This document shows positions 1 through 9,935 of a DNA stretch of 64,000 bases, piece after piece. Source of the DNA: Hydrogenophaga sp. (GTDB lineage: Bacteria; Pseudomonadota; Gammaproteobacteria; Burkholderiales; Burkholderiaceae_C); the NCBI RefSeq assembly GCF_018780385.1, contig NZ_JADMJO010000003.1, forward strand, positions 725,566 to 789,565, read 5' to 3'. Made by a program: the position numbers and the translations under genes. The notes beneath the pieces were generated by a model, which was given only the letters and a program-made list of their open reading frames with translations, searched no databases and had not been told where the DNA came from. Position 1 is the stretch's first letter. Each line of letters starts with the position of its first letter.

Positions 1-504
1 CCCGCGCGCGCCACCGCCATGCTCGACCGGCTCAACGACTACCTGCGCGCCACCCTCACCGCCTCGCGCACCGACGCAGTGTCGGGCCGCCACACCCTGG
101 CCGACGAATTCGCCCGCCTGCGCGACTACCTCGAGCTGATGGCCGTGCGCATGGGCCCGCGCCTGCGCTACACGCTGGAGCTGCCCGAAGCGCTGAGCGC
201 GCAGCCGGTGCCACCGCTGCTGCTGCAACCGCTGGTGGAGAACTGCATACGCCACGGGCTGGAGCCCAGTCTGCAGGGCGGTGAAATTCGCGTGGTGGCG
301 CGCCTGGGCGCCGCCGGGCTGGAGCTGGAGGTGAGCGACACCGGCGTCGGCTGCGCGCCATCGCCCACGCCGGGCTTCGGCATCGCACAGGTGCGTGAAC
401 GCCTGGCCACCGCCTACCCCGTTGGCCAGGCCCGCATGGACTGGCACAGCCAGCCCGATGGCGGCACGCGCGCCCTGCTCACCCTGCCTTTGCAAACCGC
501 ATGA
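1..504 (+). CDS. LytS/YehU-type sensor histidine kinase, C-terminal part (partial)
   Basis: The reading frame is open from the first base, so this is the 3' end of a gene that begins outside the window. The visible 167 codons hold the end of the His_kinase region (LNDYLRATL, the stretch after the phospho-acceptor block) and a full HATPase_c domain. The N box is LVENCIRHGLEP and the G boxes are DTGVGC and GFGIAQVRERL. This is the layout of LytS/AlgZ kinases, which phosphorylate LytTR regulators. The gene overlaps the next one by ATGA (501-504), so the two form a translationally coupled two-component pair. The signal sensed cannot be told because the sensor part is missing. Confidence 0.9.
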   Translation, partial: PARATAMLDRLNDYLRATLTASRTDAVSGRHTLADEFARLRDYLELMAVRMGPRLRYTLELPEALSAQPVPPLLLQPLVENCIRHGLEPSLQGGEIRVVARLGAAGLELEVSDTGVGCAPSPTPGFGIAQVRERLATAYPVGQARMDWHSQPDGGTRALLTLPLQTA

Positions 505-1295
505 ACGCCACCGCCCTGATCGCTGAAGACGAACCACTGCTGGCCCAGGCCCTGCAAGCCGAGCTGGCGCAGGCCTGGCCCGCGCTGGCTGTGGTGAAGG
601 TGGTGGGCGACGGTGAGACCGCCGTGGCGCAGGCGCTGGCCCTGCGGCCCGACGTGATGTTTCTCGACATCCGCATGCCCGGGCAAAGCGGGCTGGACGC
701 CGCCGCCGAGCTGGCCGAAGAATGGCCCGACGACCAGGCGTTTCCCGCACTGGTGTTCGTCACCGCCTATGACGCCTACGCCGTGCAGGCCTTCGAAGCC
801 CAGGCGGTGGACTACCTGCTCAAACCCGTGCAGCCCGAACGCCTGCGGCTCACCGTGCAGCGCGTGCAAGCCTTGCTGGCGCAGCGGCGGCCCGCCACTG
901 GCCCGCTGGACGCCACGCTGGAGCAACTGCGCAGTCTCATGACCTTGCCCGGCGCCCAGGCGCCCGTGGCACGCCTGCAGGTGATCCCGGCCAGCGTGGG
1001 GCAAACCATCCGCATGGTGCAGCTCACCGAGGTGCTCGCGTTCGAGGCGGCAGACAAATATGTGCGCGTGTTGCTGGCGCAAGGTGAGGTGCTCATCCGC
1101 ACGCCGCTGAAAGAACTGATGCCCCAGCTGGACCCAGCCCTCTTCTGGCAGATCCACCGGGGCACCGTGGTGCGGGCCGACGCCATCGAGAGCGTCACCC
1201 GCAATGAAGCTGGGCGCCTGGGCCTGCGACTGCGCGCCCGGCCGGAGGCTTTTGGAGTGAGTCGGCTTTACGCGGACCGGTTTCGCGCGATGTGA
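501..1295 (+). CDS. LytTR-family response regulator (LytR/AlgR type)
   Basis: The 264-residue protein has a receiver domain (about residues 4-115) with the phospho-acceptor Asp in FLDIRMPG (D56), a conserved Thr/Ala patch (VTAYDAYAV) and Lys in YLLKP (K108). A LytTR DNA-binding domain follows (about 155-260), with the typical AADKYVRVL and FWQIHRGTVVR segments. LytTR regulators bind direct repeats upstream of their targets. The start ATG sits inside the ATGA overlap with the upstream kinase gene, so the pair is almost certainly one operon. It ends 6 bp from the convergent gene at 1302. No target can be named from the window. Confidence 0.93.
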   Translation: MNATALIAEDEPLLAQALQAELAQAWPALAVVKVVGDGETAVAQALALRPDVMFLDIRMPGQSGLDAAAELAEEWPDDQAFPALVFVTAYDAYAVQAFEAQAVDYLLKPVQPERLRLTVQRVQALLAQRRPATGPLDATLEQLRSLMTLPGAQAPVARLQVIPASVGQTIRMVQLTEVLAFEAADKYVRVLLAQGEVLIRTPLKELMPQLDPALFWQIHRGTVVRADAIESVTRNEAGRLGLRLRARPEAFGVSRLYADRFRAM

Positions 1296-1301
1296 GGCCG
1301 C

Positions 1302-1754
1302 TCAGCGGTGATCGCGGTCACCGCGACGGTCGTGGCCGCGATGACCATGACCACGGTGGCCGTGGCCATGGCGGCGGTCATCCCAACGCGGGCTGTGGCC
1401 CCAGTTGGAGCGGTAATACGGGCGCGGTTGCACGTAGATGGGTTGCGGATACACCATCACCGGATGCGGATAAACCGCGATGGGGCGGTGGTAGATCGGG
1501 CGGCGTTCTTCGTAGACCGGGTAACGCTCTTCGTAAACCGGATAACGGCTGCCGTACACAGGCGGGTAGTTGGACACACCCACGGCCACGCCCGGCGAGT
1601 GCACGCCGATTGACCAGGAGATGTTGTCGCGCGCCTGCGCTGGCGTGGCGACGGTGGACATGGCCCAGGCGCTGGCGGCCAGGGCGGCCAGTGTGAGGCC
1701 CCGGGCCAACGCCGAGGTGCGGGCCCAGTGGGCTTTGAGAGACAAGGTTTTCAT
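1302..1754 (-). CDS. exported Pro/Tyr-rich, His/Arg/Gly-tailed protein, function unknown
   Basis: I start it at ATG 1754, preceded by AGGAG at good spacing; an upstream in-frame extension to 1823 has no such support. The 150-residue product begins with a basic stretch, a hydrophobic segment (LTLAALAASAWAMSTVA) and a likely cut after PAQA, so it is probably secreted to the periplasm or outer membrane. The mature part has near-repeats YPVYEER/YPVYEERRPIY, then VYPHPVMVYPQPIY, and ends in a tract alternating H, R, G and D. Such low-complexity exported proteins are common in Burkholderiales and have no assigned function; the His-rich tail could bind metal (inference). Confidence 0.75.
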   Translation of the reverse strand: MKTLSLKAHWARTSALARGLTLAALAASAWAMSTVATPAQARDNISWSIGVHSPGVAVGVSNYPPVYGSRYPVYEERYPVYEERRPIYHRPIAVYPHPVMVYPQPIYVQPRPYYRSNWGHSPRWDDRRHGHGHRGHGHRGHDRRGDRDHR

Positions 1755-1878
1755 GGCGGGCTCCTGAATTCGCGTGGGGCTGATGTCAGGGTTTTGGTTA
1801 CCCTGTGCCTGCATTACAGACAATCACCCGCTTCGCTGTACCGCATGCCCCGTCAAAGTCGTTGCCAGACGTAACCCC

Positions 1879-2499
1879 ATGAACCCACATTCCACTCCCG
1901 CAGACGTCCTCGAAGTGCTCGATTTCTGGTTCGGCGACGGCTTGCAGCTCGACTGGCCCTCCGAAGACCGCAACGAACGCTGGTTTGGCGGCGGCCCGGC
2001 GCAAGACGACGCCATCCGCCAGCGCTTTGGCGAACGGGTGGACACCGCGCTGGACGGCGGCCTCACCGACTGGGAAGCCGAGCCCCGCGCGCGGCTCGCG
2101 CTCATCGTGCTGCTCGACCAGCTCTCGCGCAACGTGCACCGCGGCCAGCGCCGCGCCTTTGACGGTGATGCCCGCGCGCAGCGCCTGAGCCGCCTCTCGC
2201 TCGCCGAGGGCATGGACGCCACGCTCACGCCGGCGGGCTGCGTGTTTCTCTACATGCCGCTCATGCACGCCGAAAACCTGGAACTGCAAGAGGAATGCGT
2301 GGCGCGATTCCAGCGGCTGGTGGACGCCAGCCCGGAGCCCCTGCGCGAGAAGCTCTCCAGCAACCTGCGCTTTGCCGTGGTGCACCGCGACATCGTGGCG
2401 AAATATGGGCGTTTCCCCTACCGCAACGCGGTGCTGGGGCGCACCTGCACGCCGGAGGAAGACGAGTTCCTGAAAGACGGTCCGCGCTTCGGCCAGTAG
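1879..2499 (+). CDS. DUF924 family protein
   Basis: The 206-residue soluble protein starts at ATG 1879 (MNPHSTPADVLEVLDFWFG). It shows the DUF924 hallmarks: VLDFWFG near the N-terminus, the Arg/Trp-rich RNERWFGGG segment, LIVLLDQLSRNVHRG, then the FLYMPLMHAEN motif and a C-terminal PYRNAVLGR segment. The family is distantly tetratricopeptide-like and has no established reaction. The gene is divergent from the exported protein at 1302-1754 and is followed directly by an inverted repeat (2510-2603). Confidence 0.88.
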   Translation: MNPHSTPADVLEVLDFWFGDGLQLDWPSEDRNERWFGGGPAQDDAIRQRFGERVDTALDGGLTDWEAEPRARLALIVLLDQLSRNVHRGQRRAFDGDARAQRLSRLSLAEGMDATLTPAGCVFLYMPLMHAENLELQEECVARFQRLVDASPEPLREKLSSNLRFAVVHRDIVAKYGRFPYRNAVLGRTCTPEEDEFLKDGPRFGQ

Positions 2500-2509
2500 G
2501 AACTCCACT

Positions 2510-2603
2510 CCGTTCGGGCTGAGCCTGTCGAAGCCCACGCCCACATGGTGGTGAACCCTTCGACAAGCTCAGGGCGAACGGGAAGAGCACTCAGGGCGAA
2601 CGG
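2510..2603. repeat. REP-like palindromic repeat with a partial second copy
   Basis: Two arms face each other: CCGTTCGGGCTGAGCCTGTC at 2510-2529 continuing to GAAG at 2533, and its near-complement CTTCGACAAGCTCAGGGCGA from 2558 continuing to ACGG at 2581. A truncated extra arm (CTCAGGGCGAACGG) lies at 2590-2603. Sequences of this consensus are scattered between genes in many Burkholderiales and Xanthomonadales. Here it separates the convergent DUF924 gene and the membrane-protein gene at 2619, where it may also act as a bidirectional terminator. Confidence 0.8.
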
Positions 2604-2618
2604 GGAGTGGGCTCAGTC

Positions 2619-3857
2619 TCAACTGGAAACGGACGCTAGTGGCTTCAACGCCGCTGGCAGCCAGCCGGCCAGCCGCGCGTGGATCTGTGCCTCGCGCCGC
2701 TGCCACCAGATGCCCAGCGCCACCACGCCCAAGCCCAGCAGCGTGAGCGCAAACGGGAACAGCAGGCTGTCTTCAAACACGCGGTACGACAGATAGCCCA
2801 GATAGCTCGCCACACCAATGGCACCGAGCACGGTGAACACGCGCCGGCCGATGGCCGCGCCCAGGAACACCAGGCCCACGTTGATGAGCGCGTAGATGAA
2901 CTTGTTCACCTCCGAATCGCTGTCTCGCAGGCTCAAGCCCGCCCAGAACATGATGGCGCCGAAGAGGTAAAGCCAGAACGCGAAGTCTTGCCGGTTCAGG
3001 GGGTGCGTGGAAGCGAGCGTGCGCAGATCGACCCACACCGCCATGGCGCAGGTGGCCAGGCCGAACACCAGCGACACGTCGCGCGTGAACTCCCAGTCGA
3101 AGCCTTGCTTTTGCATGAGCATGTGCGCCACGTCCATGCTGAGGTACCAGATGGTCACCGCCACCGGCATCACCATGAACGGCAAGCGGAAGCGCCGCAG
3201 CATGACCACAGCGGCCGCCAGCGTGGCCAGCTCCAGCGTGAGCCAGCGCCAGTCGATGAAGCGGTGGTAGTCGCGGTAACTGTCATGCGTGCCTTCGGGC
3301 CAGAAACCCAGCCCGCTCTGCAGCGCCCACACCGCCAGCGGCACCAGGCACACCGCCAGCGTGGCCAGCACACCGGCGGGTGTGCGCAGGCGCTGCACCA
3401 TGAGGTTGCGCGCCACCAGCAGCGCGCCCGTCATGTACGCAGTGGCCAGCGCAAACACGCCCCAGGCACCAAACAGCTCCCAGCCCAGCGTCATGAACAG
3501 CGTCATGGCGCCGATGGCCAGCATGCCGCCGAAGTAATACAGCGTGTTGGTGAACGAGAAGCTCGGCCCCGGCGCCACGCGCGGCATGGGCGCCATGGGC
3601 ACACCCGACGGCAAGGGCTGCGCGGCCGGCGGCGCCAGCTCGGCCGCCGTCAAGCGCTGGTCGCTCCCCGGTGACGCCCACGAGGCCCAGAGTGCATGGG
3701 CTTCGCTCGGCACGATGGCGCCGCGCTCCACCGCAGCTTCAATGTCGGCCCAGCCCAGGCGCACGCGCACCGATGGCAAAAACACGTCTTCGGCTTGGGT
3801 GATCTCCCAGGTGGAGGGCTCGTCTGTGGGGATGGTTTCAGGGTTTTCGTTGTGCAT
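2619..3857 (-). CDS. polytopic inner-membrane protein, DUF2157-like
   Basis: The 412-residue protein starts at ATG 3857. The first 100 or so residues are soluble, with an N-terminal helical segment (WADIEAAVERGAIVPSEAHALW) and a Pro/Ala-rich linker. About nine or ten hydrophobic segments follow, starting at TNTLYYFGGMLAIGAMTLFM and ending at LLFPFALTLLGLGVVALGIWW, then a short tail. The layout resembles DUF2157-type membrane proteins, but I cannot assign a function. It is divergent from glnS, with about 145 bp between the starts. Confidence 0.75.
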   Translation of the reverse strand: MHNENPETIPTDEPSTWEITQAEDVFLPSVRVRLGWADIEAAVERGAIVPSEAHALWASWASPGSDQRLTAAELAPPAAQPLPSGVPMAPMPRVAPGPSFSFTNTLYYFGGMLAIGAMTLFMTLGWELFGAWGVFALATAYMTGALLVARNLMVQRLRTPAGVLATLAVCLVPLAVWALQSGLGFWPEGTHDSYRDYHRFIDWRWLTLELATLAAAVVMLRRFRLPFMVMPVAVTIWYLSMDVAHMLMQKQGFDWEFTRDVSLVFGLATCAMAVWVDLRTLASTHPLNRQDFAFWLYLFGAIMFWAGLSLRDSDSEVNKFIYALINVGLVFLGAAIGRRVFTVLGAIGVASYLGYLSYRVFEDSLLFPFALTLLGLGVVALGIWWQRREAQIHARLAGWLPAALKPLASVSS

Positions 3858-4002
3858 GTGTTGTGTGCCCCGGGGGGTTTCCTCGACTCCGCTGCAACGA
3901 TAACGGAAAGCCGCGTGGGCGAGCTGTGCGGTGCGACCATTCAGCCCGCGCCAGAGACCGCTTGCACCGAGGAGAAACGCAACGCGCCCCTAGAATGCCT
4001 TG

Positions 4003-5844
<1,842 letters not shown>

Positions 5845-5859
5845 ATCCTGAACAATCAA

Positions 5860-5879
5860 TTATTGATGCGTATCAATAA
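5860..5879. other. AT-rich perfect palindrome at the edge of the low-GC insert
   Basis: TTATTGATGCGTATCAATAA has 8-bp perfect arms around a GCGT loop. It lies 15 bp after the glnS stop and 48 bp before the end of the rloB-like gene, exactly where base composition drops. It could terminate transcription from either side weakly, or mark the insertion junction. No direct repeat flanking the insert was found by eye. Confidence 0.5.
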
Positions 5880-5927
5880 GATTGCAGCCACTTTGCCGAA
5901 ATCAACTCGCTTCGATTGCTAGTTTAT

Positions 5928-6485
5928 TCAGCCGCTCAACAAGCTCGTGCACAGTGGTGTAAGGTTTGCATACTCCAGGAGTCGCTGCGGGTCCATGAAT
6001 GGCTTTGAGTTTTTTAGCGTGCTTAATTGCATCAGCCTGTCTATCGAGAAGCAGTTGGTACATGTTTTCAGCATTTTTTTGTATGTACCCAGTTTTTTTC
6101 TGAGCAACTGCGCATATCGCGTTCGATCTATCCCCGTATCTAAATATTGGAAATGCAACAAATACCATAACTCAAAGCATTCATTCGAGAATGCGATATG
6201 AAATTTATTCTGTTTCGCCAACTGGAAAGCGTTTGCAACATGTGCAGCAGTAAAAGAATCCTTGTCGAAAACACACCAAACTTCACGGTAGCTGCCCTCT
6301 CCATTTAGTCGTATCGCGTCGTTTACGAGAGAGACCGTGTTGCACCCTGTTCCGCGTACATCACATACACGGCTAGCCACTCTAAATGATCGAAAATAGT
6401 TGGGTTCGGTTTGCTCGCCCTCACAAACTATCAGGATCTTTCGGATTGGCTGCCTAGTCCCGACAACTCTAGGTTTTAGATTCAT
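5928..6485 (-). CDS. RloB-like (TOPRIM-type) protein, probable defence effector
   Basis: The 185-residue protein has the RloB family pattern. CEGEQTEPNYF at residues 21-31 looks like the TOPRIM glutamate motif. CVFDKDSF (71-78) supplies the DxD. SNECFELWYLLHF (100-112) is the family signature of RloB proteins. In TOPRIM enzymes these acidic residues bind Mg2+ for nucleic-acid cleavage. The start ATG overlaps the stop of the upstream ATPase gene (ATGA, 6482-6485), so the two are co-translated. The pairing matches RloA/RloB and, as I recall it, the AbiLi/AbiLii abortive-infection pair; it is analogous to AriA/AriB of PARIS. Base composition is far lower in GC than the neighbours, which suggests transfer. 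The nuclease role is inference. Confidence 0.82.
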   Translation of the reverse strand: MNLKPRVVGTRQPIRKILIVCEGEQTEPNYFRSFRVASRVCDVRGTGCNTVSLVNDAIRLNGEGSYREVWCVFDKDSFTAAHVANAFQLAKQNKFHIAFSNECFELWYLLHFQYLDTGIDRTRYAQLLRKKLGTYKKMLKTCTNCFSIDRLMQLSTLKNSKPFMDPQRLLEYANLTPLCTSLLSG

Positions 6486-7852
6486 ATCTCACGTTGCTTC
6501 AAACGGTTTTTACGAGCGCGTTTGGGAGCAGCAGATAGCTCTTCGCGCAAATAAGGCACTCCGCCATATGCTCCCTCTAAATAATTCTTTTCAAAGCTCG
6601 CATCATTGCGAACTTTAAACTCAACGAGTGACCGCAACGAACTCCGACCAAGTCCATCGCGACCCGCAAACCAGATCTGGTCGCGCCGCAAGATATCCCC
6701 ATTCAACAGATTTGTGTCGTGAGTAACCGCGATCAATTGCGCTCCATTTGGATTACCCTTGCTGGTGTTGAACATACGTAAAATTGCTTTTGTGACATTC
6801 GCGTGCAGTCGCGACTCAAATTCATCAATAAAAACAATGTGAGCGGATTTCAGCGTATCGACGAGAGGGCCAGCAAGCGCCACCAATTTCTTTGTTCCTT
6901 CCGATTCGTGCATTTTCAAATCAAAGGATACCTCACGAACAAATTCTCCTTCGGCGTCATACATTTTGTGAATAGAAATAATTTTTCTACTAGGGACACT
7001 CTGCACGCCTTTCAAGAGGGATTCTAGAACTGCAGCTTGTGCTTGTGCTGCCGGCTCTGAAGCCTCAGCATTTTCAACAGAAACCTCTACGCCTTGAAAT
7101 TTAATTCCGGGGATTTCTTCACCCGCCTCAAAACGATCAATACCCAGATCAAACGCCTTGAGAAGATTTTTTATATCCTCACCATATTCTGGGCTATCCA
7201 GTCGACCAGCAGTCCACGCCAAAGGCATGACGTCATTTACTCCTGATATGATTTTTAGTCGCGTGAACCATTCTGTCACCTCTGTGGAGAGAGGGCCATC
7301 GAAGTTAGCGCAAACGGACAGAAATAATGCGTTAGAGCGGGTTCTTGCCTCCAACCCACGACCCTCTTTAAATGCTTTACCAACTTTTATAGAGTCTACG
7401 TCTCGATCAAACAATTCAACTGTTACCCCCCCCTTCTTCAGCGCTCGTCGACTTAGGCATTCCTTTTGAATTCGCTCCCGCGTCACAGATACTCCATATT
7501 GAAATAGATAGCTTCCTTGAATAAAAATGACCTCAAAGGAAGATGCTCCTGTTTCAGTATCTGGACTGAGCAAAAACGGCGTTACTTCTATCTCGGTTTT
7601 AGCCCTTGACTCCTTCGAAGAATCTAGCACCAAGCGCTTCAAAAACTTCAAAGATTTGACTAGGTTTGTCTTACCGCTGTTGTTAGCGCCGTAAATTACG
7701 GCGCATTTCAGTACGTCAAGGTCTGACATCACGGACAGCACTGCGCCTTCATCAAGCGTGCGATCCTGAGATTTCCGCTTGGTAGCGAGCATAGAAAGAG
7801 TTACTTCATCCTTGAAGGATAGAAAGTTCTTCACTGAATATTGGAGCAGCAT
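6482..7852 (-). CDS. RloA/AbiLi-like AAA (ABC-type) ATPase
   Basis: The product is 456 residues if it starts at ATG 7852 (MLLQYSVKNFLSFKDEVTLS, the usual beginning of this family, with GAGG about 9 bp upstream). An in-frame ATG at 7867 would add five residues. Walker A is GANNSGKT at 55-62, an ABC-signature-like ESEGTKK near 316-322, Walker B HIVFIDEF at 338-345 and the switch His in VTHD near 378. The long insert between Walker A and the signature is typical of OLD/RloA-like sensor ATPases. In related two-gene systems this subunit holds back the TOPRIM effector until a phage trigger appears. It is coupled by ATGA to the rloB-like gene and shares its low GC. Confidence 0.85.
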   Translation of the reverse strand: MLLQYSVKNFLSFKDEVTLSMLATKRKSQDRTLDEGAVLSVMSDLDVLKCAVIYGANNSGKTNLVKSLKFLKRLVLDSSKESRAKTEIEVTPFLLSPDTETGASSFEVIFIQGSYLFQYGVSVTRERIQKECLSRRALKKGGVTVELFDRDVDSIKVGKAFKEGRGLEARTRSNALFLSVCANFDGPLSTEVTEWFTRLKIISGVNDVMPLAWTAGRLDSPEYGEDIKNLLKAFDLGIDRFEAGEEIPGIKFQGVEVSVENAEASEPAAQAQAAVLESLLKGVQSVPSRKIISIHKMYDAEGEFVREVSFDLKMHESEGTKKLVALAGPLVDTLKSAHIVFIDEFESRLHANVTKAILRMFNTSKGNPNGAQLIAVTHDTNLLNGDILRRDQIWFAGRDGLGRSSLRSLVEFKVRNDASFEKNYLEGAYGGVPYLREELSAAPKRARKNRLKQREI

Positions 7853-7888
7853 GGCCCGGAGCCTCATAAAAGCAGAAGGTGGAGCCGC

Positions 7889-7936
7889 ATCATAGGATCA
7901 GAATGCCAAATTTTGAGGAAAAACCGCGAATTTGGC
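7889..7936 (-). promoter_or_regulatory. probable promoter/operator region of the rloAB-like operon
   Basis: On the minus strand a TATGAT -10-like hexamer (forward 7889-7894) stands about 37 bp before the ATG at 7852; I see no good -35 box. Just upstream is a perfect 8-bp inverted repeat, GCCAAATT (7905-7912) and AATTTGGC (7929-7936), with a 16-bp spacer, which could be an operator. The whole stretch is AT-rich relative to the flanking helicase gene. Confidence 0.4.
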
Positions 7937-7982
7937 CGTCAGCAGTACTTTCCAGTGAGAGAGTTCCAGCCCCAGTCCTTAC

Positions 7983-9803
7983 TCAAGTCATGAAGCGCGC
8001 GCCAAACCGTCCGGCTCCCCCTATTCCCACGATGAGCCGGTGCGTGGCCCTTGTAACCCCCACATAAAACAGCTTGGCTTCTTCGCGCTCGTCTTCGCCC
8101 TTCGCGGGCATGTTGCCCGCACCCACCAGCGCCACCACCGGGAACTCCAGCCCTTTGCTGGCGTGCATGGTCAGCACCTTGATGGTGTCGGCGGCCGGGT
8201 CGAAGCTGCCCGCGCCTTTGCGCACCTGGTGCGGCAGGCCCCGCTGGCGCAGCACGCCGGCGCATTCGTCCATCTCGCTGTAGTGCCGGCAAATGATGGC
8301 CATGTCGCCCCAGGCGTGGCCTTCCTGGTGGGCAGAGCCCAATAGCTCGGCCACCCGCGTGGCTTCGGCCCGCAGGCTGGGTAGGCGAATGATGAGCGGC
8401 GCTTCGCCGTCGCGTCCGCAGCTCACGGGCTTGAGCATGGGGATGCCGTCTTCGTCCTTGTCTTCGGCCGTCAGCAGATCGGCGGCCACGAGGCTGGCGG
8501 TTTGCAGGATCTGCCGCGTGTTGCGGTAGTTGATCTTGAGGATGGTGGTGCGCCCCTGCGCCTGAATGCCCACGCTCTTGAAGCTGAACTGCTTGCTGCG
8601 GCTGCGCTCGTAAATGCTCTGCGCGTCGTCGTACAGCACCAGCAGGCTGTTGGTGCTCGGGTCCACCATCTGCGTGATGAGCTTGAGCCACTCGGGTGCG
8701 AAGTCGTGGCCTTCGTCAATGAGCACGGCTTGGTATTGCCCGCTGGGGATCTGCTGACGGTCCACCCCGTTGATCACGCGCTGCACCATGTCGGCCATCT
8801 TTACGCCCACGGGCATGCGCGGGTCGGGCAGGGTCTGGCCAAAGGCCACCAGCTGGTCGCGACACCACTTGTGGAAGTGCACCGCGTGCACGCGGTCGGC
8901 AATGCCTTTGGCGGTCATTACGCGGGCGAGTTGCTTGGCCAGCGGCTCGTTGTAGCAAAGCATGAGGATGGGCTTGCTGGCAGCGGTGTGCGCCTTGGCC
9001 AGGTGTTCGGCGCGGTAGCCCAGCAGCATGGTCTTGCCCGAGCCGGCCACACCGTGAATCACCCGGTGCCCGTCGCCCAGGCTGCGGGCCAGCTGTTCTT
9101 GCTGGATGTCCATCACCCGCATGACGCTGGGCATGTCGGCGGCTTCGTCGCTGTCGTCAAACAAGGCGCCTTGCACCTGCACGCGCACCTCGGGAAACAT
9201 GATCCAGCGCACGCGGTCGAGCTGTGGCAACGACATGACGTTACCGAACGCGTGCGGGAACATGTTCCACAGGCGTTGCTGAAACTGCTCCGGGTCGGTG
9301 GACTCGGTCATCTCGTCGGAGCAGATGACGTAGTGCGGCTCAATGGCCTCGCCAAGGCCAGCCATCTCGAACTGCCTGCGCGTGATGCGGGTGAACACCA
9401 CGCCATGGCCCCAGGGGAAAGCGAGCTTGCCTTGGTGGGCGCCGCTGGGCTGCACCAGTTGCGCGTCGCGCTCCAGCGCGTTGACGACTTGAATGGCGCA
9501 ATGCCGCGCCTGCGCCAGCGGGTTGATGACCACCTTCACATGCCCGTCAGGGATGATTTCCCAGGCTTGGCGCGTGGCGTTCTTGATGGTCTCCAGCTTC
9601 CAGTCTTTGGTCTCCAGAATCAGCAGCCCCCGACGCGGATGCAGGATCACAAAGTCCGGGTGCGATTGTTTGGGACCGACGGGCACGTCGTACCAGAGCA
9701 GGTAGTCGTCTTCGAGCTTTTGCTCCAGCCGCTCGGCGAGACGTTTCTCGCCTTGTGTCATGCGCGACAGGCAACTGCCGAGTGCAGGTATGAGTGTGGC
9801 CAT
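7983..9803 (-). CDS. NERD-domain UvrD-like (superfamily 1) helicase
   Basis: The 606-residue protein joins an N-terminal NERD nuclease-related domain to an SF1 helicase. PD at 49-50 with ETK at 64-66 fits a PD-(D/E)xK active site. The helicase has Walker A GVAGSGKT (251-258), motif II LIDEGHDF (361-368), motif III YDDAQSIY (391-398), motif V TMHASKGLEF and motif VI LFYVGVTRA. Such proteins are expected to process DNA ends with ATP-driven unwinding, and they often sit in defence islands. It lies upstream of the rloAB-like pair on the same strand with a gap of about 130 bp. Unlike that pair, its composition matches the chromosome, so it may be a resident gene beside the insert. Confidence 0.88.
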   Translation of the reverse strand: MATLIPALGSCLSRMTQGEKRLAERLEQKLEDDYLLWYDVPVGPKQSHPDFVILHPRRGLLILETKDWKLETIKNATRQAWEIIPDGHVKVVINPLAQARHCAIQVVNALERDAQLVQPSGAHQGKLAFPWGHGVVFTRITRRQFEMAGLGEAIEPHYVICSDEMTESTDPEQFQQRLWNMFPHAFGNVMSLPQLDRVRWIMFPEVRVQVQGALFDDSDEAADMPSVMRVMDIQQEQLARSLGDGHRVIHGVAGSGKTMLLGYRAEHLAKAHTAASKPILMLCYNEPLAKQLARVMTAKGIADRVHAVHFHKWCRDQLVAFGQTLPDPRMPVGVKMADMVQRVINGVDRQQIPSGQYQAVLIDEGHDFAPEWLKLITQMVDPSTNSLLVLYDDAQSIYERSRSKQFSFKSVGIQAQGRTTILKINYRNTRQILQTASLVAADLLTAEDKDEDGIPMLKPVSCGRDGEAPLIIRLPSLRAEATRVAELLGSAHQEGHAWGDMAIICRHYSEMDECAGVLRQRGLPHQVRKGAGSFDPAADTIKVLTMHASKGLEFPVVALVGAGNMPAKGEDEREEAKLFYVGVTRATHRLIVGIGGAGRFGARFMT

Positions 9804-9935
9804 CTAGTTGTAAGTAATTGCGTCCCTGGGCACATGATGCACGCAATCCGGTTGCCGAGGCTTGAAGCCCGTCAACCGTGCCACCTAAACTACACCGGCA
9901 CCTTTTCCCATACCTTCGCTCAAGACACCTCTCAC

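Noticed and set aside
5845..7985. Search for integrase, tRNA or direct repeats bounding the low-GC insert
   Set aside because: None visible by eye; only the palindrome at 5860 and the repeat at 7905 were found.
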